A stretch of DNA of 39,573 nt from Caldilineaceae bacterium (lineage in GTDB: Bacteria > Chloroflexota > Anaerolineae > Caldilineales > Caldilineaceae), in contig JAJDZJ010000217.1 of NCBI GenBank assembly GCA_022824685.1, forward strand, positions 1-39,573, written 5' to 3'. Positions 34,078 through 39,573 of this stretch are shown in pieces. Made by a program: the position numbers and the translations under genes. Each line of letters begins with the position of its first letter. The stretch's first letter is position 1. Below the pieces are notes generated by a model, which was given only the letters and a program-made list of their open reading frames with translations, made no database searches and was not told where the DNA came from.

Positions 34078-34997
34078 ATCAGACAAAATCACACGCGCCA
34101 ACTTCAATCCTCGCCGCGCCGACGGCTGCCAAACTTGACGCCATGCGCGCGTCCCTGCGCGCCTTCGGCTCTGCCATCGTCGCCTACTCCGGCGGCGTCG
34201 ATAGCGCCGTCGTAATGGCCGTCGCCTACCAGGAGTTGGGCGGCAGGTCCGCCTCCGCCGGGGCCGGGCCGGGAGCCCTGGCCTGCATCGGCGTTTCTCC
34301 CAGCTATCCCGCGCGTGAAATGCGCGACGCCGTCGCCCTTGCCGAACAGATCGGTGTGCCCTTTCGCCTGGTCGAAACCGAAGAGTATCTCGACCCCAAC
34401 TACGCCGCCAACCCCAACAACCGCTGCTACTTCTGCAAGTCGGAGCTCCATAACCGTCTGCACGACATCCTGCGGCAGGAGAACTGGGGCATCGTCTGCG
34501 ACGGAACCAACGCCAGCGACCTGGGCGATGACCGGCCCGGCGTTCAAGCGGCCCGCGAACGCGGCGTGCGCTCCCCGCTGCTCGAAGCCGGCATCACCAA
34601 GCCGGAGGTGCGCGCCATCGCCAGACACCTGGGCCTTCCGGTCTGGGACAAGCCTGCCATGGCCTGTCTCTCCTCGCGCGTCCCCCATGGCACGCCCATC
34701 GACCCCCAGCTCCTTCGCCAGATTGAGTCCGCCGAGGACGTTCTCGTCGCCCTGGGCGTGCGCCAGTTTCGAGTCCGCCACCACGGCGAGATCGCCCGCC
34801 TCGAGCTGCCCCCCGAAGAGTTCCCCTCGATTATCGCCCACCACGACCAAATCGTCGCCGGCATCAAGGCCGCCGGCTACAGATTCGTCACTCTCGACCT
34901 GGCGGGGTTCCGCAGCGGCGGCCTGAATGCTTCCGCCAACGGCAGCGCCGAACCCGCTCTCGTCCCGGTCGAAGACCTGATGTCTTTCGGCCAATAA
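34074..34997 (+). CDS. larE: nickel-pincer cofactor biosynthesis sulfur transferase LarE
   Basis: The 307-residue ATP-pyrophosphatase activates the carboxylates made by LarB and inserts sulfur. The PP-loop SGGVDS is at residues 39-44. RCYFCKSELH (Cys118, Cys121) and KPAMACLSSR (Cys198) follow. Cys198 is placed where the single-cysteine enzymes sacrifice their sulfur. Whether this one instead uses a [4Fe-4S] cluster, as some multi-cysteine LarEs do, cannot be told. It lies between larB and larC (35 bases before larC). Confidence 0.93.
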   Translation: MNQTKSHAPTSILAAPTAAKLDAMRASLRAFGSAIVAYSGGVDSAVVMAVAYQELGGRSASAGAGPGALACIGVSPSYPAREMRDAVALAEQIGVPFRLVETEEYLDPNYAANPNNRCYFCKSELHNRLHDILRQENWGIVCDGTNASDLGDDRPGVQAARERGVRSPLLEAGITKPEVRAIARHLGLPVWDKPAMACLSSRVPHGTPIDPQLLRQIESAEDVLVALGVRQFRVRHHGEIARLELPPEEFPSIIAHHDQIVAGIKAAGYRFVTLDLAGFRSGGLNASANGSAEPALVPVEDLMSFGQ

Positions 34998-35032
34998 GCG
35001 CCGAAATTCGACGCTCGCGACCTGCTGCCGCC

Positions 35033-36274
35033 ATGCCCCTCGCCTACCTGGACACACCATCCGGCATCTCGGGTGACATCTTTCTCGGCTGCCTGGTCGA
35101 CGCCGGCTGGCCGCTATCCGCCCTGCAAAGCGCAGTCGAAAGACTGAACCTCCCGCAAGGCTCCTGGCGCGTCCACGCCCAACCGGCAATGCAGGGCGGC
35201 ATCCGCGCCACACGTATCCACATCGAGGTTAGCGAACAGACCACCGAACGCCACCTGGCCGACGTTGAAGCCGTCATCCAGGCCGCCCACCTGCCCGCGC
35301 AGATCAAGCGCCGCGCAACCGCCGTCTTTACGCGTCTCGCCGCGGTCGAAGCCCGCATTCACGGCGCGGCGCTCCAGGACGTCCACTTCCACGAGGTTGG
35401 CGGACTCGACGCCATCATCGACATCGTCGGCGTCTGCGCGGGACTGCACGAACTTTCAATCGAGACACTCTACGCGTCCGCCCTGCCCCTCGGCCCCGGC
35501 TGGGCAAGCTCGATGCACGGGCGCATTCCCCTCCCAGCCCCCGCAACCCTTGAACTGCTGGCCGAGGTCGGCGCGCCCACCGTGCCCGCCCCTGGCCCCG
35601 GGGAGCTGGTAACCCCAACCGGCGCCGCGCTGCTCGCCGAGCTGGCCCAGTTCCGCCAACCGGAGATGCGCCTGACAAGGATCGGCTACGGCGCCGGACA
35701 AAAGGAGTTCGACTGGCCCAATGTGGCCCGCCTCTGGCTTGGCGAGAAGGCCGCCGAAGAGGCGAGACCGCCAACCGGCGAGCCCCTGGAATCTCTGGTG
35801 GTGATCGAAACCAATATCGACGACATGAATCCGGAGCTCTACGGCCCGGCGCAACGAAACCTCTTTGAAGCCGGCGCGCTTGATGTCTGGACCACCGCCA
35901 TCGCCATGAAAAAGGCCCGGCCCGGCACTCTGCTTCGCGTCCTCGCGCAGCCTGCCGATGAAGCCAGGCTGTCCGCGCTTCTGCTGCGCGAAACAACCAC
36001 CCTCGGCGTTCGCGTCTATCCGGTCCGCCGGCGCGTCGCCGAACGCCATGTGGAAACGGTCGCCACCCCCTTCGGACCGGTTCGCGTCAAAGTAAAGCGT
36101 GTCGAAGGCGCCGTCGTCGGCGCCAAACCCGAGTTCGATGATTGCCAGGCCCTGGCCGATGCCTCCGGCACGCCATTGCAGTCTGTCTACGCCGCCGCCC
36201 TGGCCGCCGCCTCCCCTCTGGTCAACCAGTTCCCGGATCAGGACAGGCTGGAACCCGGTGGCGAGAGTGCTTAG
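35033..36274 (+). CDS. larC: nickel insertion protein LarC (single-frame fusion)
   Basis: The 413-residue LarC inserts nickel into the pincer nucleotide in a CTP-dependent step. The N-terminal part has YLDTPSGISGDIFLGCLVDAG and HFHEVGGLDAIIDIVG. The C-terminal part has VIETNIDDMNPELYGPAQ and TTLGVRVYPVRRRVAERH. In Lactiplantibacillus LarC is made by a programmed frameshift joining LarC1 and LarC2; here both halves are in one continuous frame. The stop is one base before the Nudix ATG. Confidence 0.93.
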   Translation: MPLAYLDTPSGISGDIFLGCLVDAGWPLSALQSAVERLNLPQGSWRVHAQPAMQGGIRATRIHIEVSEQTTERHLADVEAVIQAAHLPAQIKRRATAVFTRLAAVEARIHGAALQDVHFHEVGGLDAIIDIVGVCAGLHELSIETLYASALPLGPGWASSMHGRIPLPAPATLELLAEVGAPTVPAPGPGELVTPTGAALLAELAQFRQPEMRLTRIGYGAGQKEFDWPNVARLWLGEKAAEEARPPTGEPLESLVVIETNIDDMNPELYGPAQRNLFEAGALDVWTTAIAMKKARPGTLLRVLAQPADEARLSALLLRETTTLGVRVYPVRRRVAERHVETVATPFGPVRVKVKRVEGAVVGAKPEFDDCQALADASGTPLQSVYAAALAAASPLVNQFPDQDRLEPGGESA

Positions 36275-36275
36275 A

Positions 36276-36743
36276 ATGGAGAGTTTTGTGCGCAAAGTCG
36301 CGCCCATCGTCCTGCGCCGCGCGGACGCGCTGGAAATCCTGGCATTCCGCCACCCGCGAGCCGGCGCCCAATTGGTTAAGGGGACGTGGGAAGACGGCGA
36401 AAGCGGCGAAGAAGCCGCGCTGCGCGAACTTGCAGAGGAGTCGGGAATCGGGAACGCTGCCGTCGTCAAACCCCTCGGCCAACTGCCGTTCAGGCGCATC
36501 AGACAGCACTGGCACTTCTACCTGTGCCGCGTTCCAAGCCAGTTGCCCAACAGCTGGACCTTCTATACCCAGGATGGCGGAGGACACCTGTTCGACTTCT
36601 TCTGGCACGATCTGAATGAGTCGCCTGGCCCCGGCTGGCATGACGATTTTCGACGCGCCATTTCTTTCGTCCGCCGCCGGCTTCGAGAAGAAGACCCGCC
36701 ACTTAACACCATCTCTTACGACCACAAGGAGAACCACCGATGA
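36276..36743 (+). CDS. Nudix hydrolase
   Basis: The 155-residue protein has a perfect Nudix box (Gx5Ex7RELxEExGI, residues about 36-58, [17 protein letters not shown] then AEESGI). It hydrolyses a nucleoside diphosphate linked to another group. The ATG at 36276 is one base after larC and the stop overlaps the next aldo/keto reductase (ATGA). The tight packing with lar genes hints at a link with nucleotide-cofactor chemistry, for example clearing adenylated by-products, but that is inference. Confidence 0.88.
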   Translation: MESFVRKVAPIVLRRADALEILAFRHPRAGAQLVKGTWEDGESGEEAALRELAEESGIGNAAVVKPLGQLPFRRIRQHWHFYLCRVPSQLPNSWTFYTQDGGGHLFDFFWHDLNESPGPGWHDDFRRAISFVRRRLREEDPPLNTISYDHKENHR

Positions 36744-37600
36744 TTCCGCAACGTTTATTCGGCCGCACCGGCCACAACAGCGCCGTCACGCTCTTCGGCG
36801 CCGCCGCGCTGGGAAGCGTCAGCCAGGCCGATGCCGACCGCACCGTCGACCTGCTTCTCGACTACGGCGTCAACCACATCGATACCGCGGCCAGCTACGG
36901 CGGTGCCGAGCTCCTGCTCGGGCCCAGTCTCCAGAAATACCGCGATCGCTTCTTCCTCGCCACAAAGACGAACGAACGCGATTACGCCACGGCCAAAGCG
37001 CAGATCCGCCGCTCCCTCGAACGGATGCGCGTGGACCAGATCGACCTCATCCAGTTTCACAACCTCGGCCATCCCGACGACTGGGACACCGTCATGGGCG
37101 AAAACGGCGCGCTGGAAGCGGCCAAGGAAGCCCGCGACCAGGGTCTGGTCAAATACATCGGCGTGACCGGCCACGGCCTCAAAATCGCAGCCTTCCACCA
37201 CCGGAGCCTGCAAGCCTTCGATTTCGATTCCATCCTGCTCCCCTGGAACATTCAGATGAAGCAGAATCCCCAGTATGCCGCCGACTTTGACCGCGTCGTA
37301 GGCCTTGCCCGCGAACGGGGCATCGCCGTCCAGGCCATCAAGTCGCTCCTGCGCGGCCCCTGGGGCACAACGCCCAAAAGCCGGTCAACCTGGTACCAGC
37401 CTCTCGAAAATCAGGCCGATGTCGACCGCGCCGTCCACTGGATCCTGGCCCAGGGCGATCTGTTCCTGAACACGGCAGGCGACCTCAACCTTCTGCCAAA
37501 GATCCTCGACGCGGCCAGCCGCTTTGACGGCAACGGCCCCAGCGACGAGGAGATGGCCGCGATGGTGGCGGAACAGCGCATGACGCCGCTCTTCGCCTGA
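36740..37600 (+). CDS. aldo/keto reductase, third and divergent
   Basis: The 286-residue protein is a shorter aldo/keto reductase with Asp48 and Tyr53 ([10 protein letters not shown]), Lys76 (FFLATKTNE) and His107 (LIQFHNLGH). It is not a close copy of the two upstream AKRs. It belongs to the YdbC-like/Fe-S-free group judging from [13 protein letters not shown] and [16 protein letters not shown]. It overlaps the Nudix gene (ATGA) and probably shares its transcript. Confidence 0.88.
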   Translation: MIPQRLFGRTGHNSAVTLFGAAALGSVSQADADRTVDLLLDYGVNHIDTAASYGGAELLLGPSLQKYRDRFFLATKTNERDYATAKAQIRRSLERMRVDQIDLIQFHNLGHPDDWDTVMGENGALEAAKEARDQGLVKYIGVTGHGLKIAAFHHRSLQAFDFDSILLPWNIQMKQNPQYAADFDRVVGLARERGIAVQAIKSLLRGPWGTTPKSRSTWYQPLENQADVDRAVHWILAQGDLFLNTAGDLNLLPKILDAASRFDGNGPSDEEMAAMVAEQRMTPLFA

Positions 37601-37653
37601 CCCGGCCTGGACGCGGCGCGGCATCCTCCAGCGCCGCCGACCACCTCGGCCCG

Positions 37654-38277
37654 ATGCGCTCAATCTACCAGTTTCTCTACCGGCTTCTCTACAACGAGCT
37701 GGCCTGGGCCTATGACGCCGTCAGTTGGGGGGTCAGCCTCGGCCGCTGGCACGGCTGGCGCGAGGCGGCCCTCCCATTCGTTCGCGGCAAGGACGTCCTC
37801 GAAGTCGGCTTCGGAACCGGCGCGTTGCTGGCCCAACTGCAGGGCCGGCAGCACCGCGTTGTCGGCCTCGAACCCTCCCCCGCGATGCACCGTATCGCGG
37901 CGGCAAAGCTCCGCCACTGCCCCGCAAGCGTCCCTCGCGTTCAGGGGATAGCGCAGAACCTGCCTTTCGCCGACCGCGCGTTCGATACCATCCTCTGCGC
38001 ATTCCCAGCAACCTATATTCTCGACCCGGCTACCCACCGGGAATTCGCCCGCTGCTTGCGCCGGGGCGGCCGCATCGTCATCGTCGAAGCGGCCCTGGCC
38101 GGGTCCAATCCCCTCTGGGCCCTGCTGTTCAAAGTCGTCTTCCCTTCCTCGCCGCAGACAAAGCAAAAACTGGCGGCAAGCGTCAGGGGGGCCGGCCTTT
38201 CCCGGGAAGACCACCTTGTTGGCAGTCGCACGGTCAGGCCGCTGATCATCGTCGCCGAGAAGAGGGCGGCCTCATGA
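37654..38277 (+). CDS. class I SAM-dependent methyltransferase
   Basis: The 207-residue Rossmann-fold methyltransferase has motif I VLEVGFGTGALLAQL (residues about 49-63), the acidic residue after strand 2 in VVGLEPSPAM, and motif post-II FADRAFDTILCAFPATYI. It falls in the Methyltransf_11 group, which includes menaquinone and sterol methyltransferases, but the substrate is not evident. Its stop overlaps the start of the lectin-fold gene (ATGA), so the two products are made together. Confidence 0.85.
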   Translation: MRSIYQFLYRLLYNELAWAYDAVSWGVSLGRWHGWREAALPFVRGKDVLEVGFGTGALLAQLQGRQHRVVGLEPSPAMHRIAAAKLRHCPASVPRVQGIAQNLPFADRAFDTILCAFPATYILDPATHREFARCLRRGGRIVIVEAALAGSNPLWALLFKVVFPSSPQTKQKLAASVRGAGLSREDHLVGSRTVRPLIIVAEKRAAS

Positions 38278-39074
38278 GTCCGCCCAGCCGCTACACTCGC
38301 TTCGCCAACGGCCTCTCCCCCGACTGGATCCCGTCAACCCCCGGAAATGGCGCCATCCAGGCCAGCGCCTCCGGCATTCGCCTCCTCAACCGCAGCGCTG
38401 TCCGCCGCGTATACACCAACGCGCAGCTCGACGACTACCGGGGACTCAGCCGCGCCGCGCTTCCCTGGCGCCCACCCTTGCGCCTCTCGGTCCGCGCGCG
38501 CTTCTCCCATCGCCGCGGCCAGCTGACCGGCACAGCAGGATTTGGATTCTGGAACGATCCTCTGCGCATGACCGGCCTGCGCAGGCTCGCCCTGCCCCAG
38601 GCCCTCTGGTTCTTCTATGCCGGCCCGCGCTCCGATATGCGCCTCGCGCTGGACCAACCCGGCTGGGGCTGGAAGGCCTCCGCTGCCGACGCCCGCAACC
38701 CCCGTTTTCTCAGGCAAACGCCGCGCCTCGCTCTTTCCGCGCCGCTGATGCGCGTGCCTCGACTCTATCGCCGCCTGTGGCCGTCATTTCAAAAGGCAGC
38801 CGGAATCGGCGAACAGGCCATCCCCGCCGCCATGCAGGACTGGCACATCTACTCGCTCGACTGGCAGCCCGACCGCGCCCGCTTCTTGCTCGACGGCCGA
38901 CCCATCCTGCAACTGCCCTACGCGCCTTCAGGGCCGCTCGGCCTCGTGCTCTGGCTGGACAACCAGTTTCTGCAGGTCGCCCCCTGGGGTCACTTTCGCT
39001 GGGGACTGGTGGAGAAGGAAGAGGCCCAATGGCTGGAGATCGACTGGCTTGCCGTTGAGAGCGGCCAGCCGTGA
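38274..39074 (+). CDS. concanavalin A-like (GH16-type) fold protein, no obvious catalytic motif
   Basis: The 266-residue protein shows GH16/laminarinase-type features: GTAGFGFWNDP near residue 85 and DWHIYSLDWQPDRARFLLDG near residue 190 (W-Y-L-W and a V/LLDG strand). I cannot find the GH16 catalytic ExDxxE motif, so it may bind rather than cut a glycan, or the assignment may be superficial. There is no signal peptide, so it is probably cytoplasmic. It is translationally coupled to the methyltransferase. Confidence 0.6.
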   Translation: MSPPSRYTRFANGLSPDWIPSTPGNGAIQASASGIRLLNRSAVRRVYTNAQLDDYRGLSRAALPWRPPLRLSVRARFSHRRGQLTGTAGFGFWNDPLRMTGLRRLALPQALWFFYAGPRSDMRLALDQPGWGWKASAADARNPRFLRQTPRLALSAPLMRVPRLYRRLWPSFQKAAGIGEQAIPAAMQDWHIYSLDWQPDRARFLLDGRPILQLPYAPSGPLGLVLWLDNQFLQVAPWGHFRWGLVEKEEAQWLEIDWLAVESGQP

Positions 39075-39434
39075 CCTGACGGGTGCCAGTCAGGAGGAGA
39101 TAGGAGAAAACAACTGAATCTGCCCTTTGACAATGGGAGTAAGCTCGATCTATGTTGATCGCCATCAGTGTCCAATTGGGATCAAGATCGTCTCAATTCT
39201 GACGTCGATTAGGGAATGCCTGTATGTTCAATTAAATAGGGGATGAAAGAAAAGCAAGGGAAAGCCTACGACACCAAAGATTGATTTTACGACTGCCAGA
39301 TCATTCTTTGAAAACTCATTGTCAGAGACTCGTGTTGAATCTTTCAAAAGCGAGTTCCGTTTGCAAACGATAGGAAAATTAGGACCAGTTCTCTAGTCGT
39401 AGTTCATACATTGCCAGTAACCGAAGGAGAAAGA
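39075..39434. other. AT-richer gene-free tail before the right terminal repeat
   Basis: These 360 bases have clearly lower GC than the rest of the window (roughly 43% by eye) and no supported gene. A small hairpin CCTGAC...GTCAGG just after the previous stop may end that transcript. The composition change suggests foreign DNA or spacer next to a mobile element. Confidence 0.5.
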
Positions 39435-39571
39435 CAGGGCAATCGCATCTAAATCTGTAGGCCGATTCAGTTGAAATTGTGGCCAGAAGAAAGCGAGAAT
39501 AAGTGGAAATCACCCTGCGCTTACTGAATATCGACGGGAAGACGCCGCGGATCAGGCCCTCAGTCGGCGAG
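39435..39571. repeat. right copy of 137-bp terminal inverted repeat
   Basis: This is the exact reverse complement of 1-137. The inner end, CAGGGCAATCGCATCTAAA, would be the outermost base of the element extending past the window. Confidence 0.95.
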
Positions 39572-39573
39572 AT
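39503..39573 (+). CDS. possible N-terminal fragment of the gene carried by the terminal repeat (partial)
   Basis: The same GTG-started open frame as at 69-1 runs off the right edge after 23 codons. Its identity is unknown; it shares all caveats of the left copy. Confidence 0.25.
   Translation, partial: MEITLRLLNIDGKTPRIRPSVGE

Noticed and set aside
37725..38273. Extended frame upstream of the GH16-like gene, overlapping the methyltransferase
   Set aside because: This part is Arg/Pro-rich shadow sequence; the gene begins at the ATGA overlap at 38274.
1..39573. Circular element or linear replicon with terminal repeats
   Set aside because: The end repeats are inverted, not direct, so the window is not a closed circle, and the content is chromosomal housekeeping (prfA, prmC, men genes), not phage or plasmid genes.
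1..39573. CRISPR array or tRNA/rRNA genes
   Set aside because: The only regular array is the 7-bp repeat without spacers, and no tRNA cloverleaf or rRNA sequence was recognised in the gaps.

Overview
The window is 39.6 kb of gene-dense, GC-rich bacterial chromosome. It probably comes from a Chloroflexota (Caldilinea-like) bacterium, often seen as metagenome contigs. The clues are the high GC, a Tat-type lipoprotein sugar-binding protein with an AAC-AAP lipobox, several PhyH dioxygenases and aldo/keto reductases, and a complete classical menaquinone branch. This placement is inference; there is no rRNA or tRNA to test it.

The first and last 137 bases are perfect inverted repeats of each other (1-137 and 39435-39571). 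The window is therefore bounded by two outward-facing copies of one repeated element, which may be an insertion sequence.

138-3883 (+): a promoter, then a ChlI/ChlD-type metal-chelatase gene whose AAA+ and VWA halves lie in different frames joined at an A8 slippery run, then a helical repeat protein of unknown function. 3923-5662 (-): a PHP phosphoesterase and a UPF0104-type membrane protein. 5804-15975 (-): a menaquinone locus in two blocks, tetR-menF-menD-menB and menE-phyH-menH, with 4-base start/stop overlaps within each block. The blocks are separated by about 2 kb holding a decayed IS5-family element and an oppositely oriented PIN toxin/antitoxin pair whose antitoxin gene carries an internal duplication. 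menC and menA are not in the window.

16085-22330 (-): a regulated operon with a sigma70-like promoter, a perfect palindromic operator at the predicted transcription start, a Tat-lipoprotein sugar-binding protein, a strong 13-bp hairpin, two sugar permeases, a PhyH-family enzyme with HxG in place of the iron-binding HxD, and a B12-binding-type radical SAM enzyme. This is the best candidate here for an undescribed uptake-and-modification pathway.

22404-26321 (-): a HAD phosphatase, then a phosphoribosyltransferase-prfA-prmC operon. 26619-26674: an array of eight heptamers. 26679-30692: a small membrane protein, a histidine phosphatase, a double DinB-like protein and an ABC-class ATPase. 30881-39074 (+): a promoter, two tandemly duplicated aldo/keto reductases, larB-larE-larC (nickel-pincer nucleotide cofactor synthesis, with no larA here), a Nudix hydrolase, a third aldo/keto reductase, a methyltransferase and a GH16-like lectin/glucanase-fold protein. 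39075-39434 is AT-richer and gene-free.
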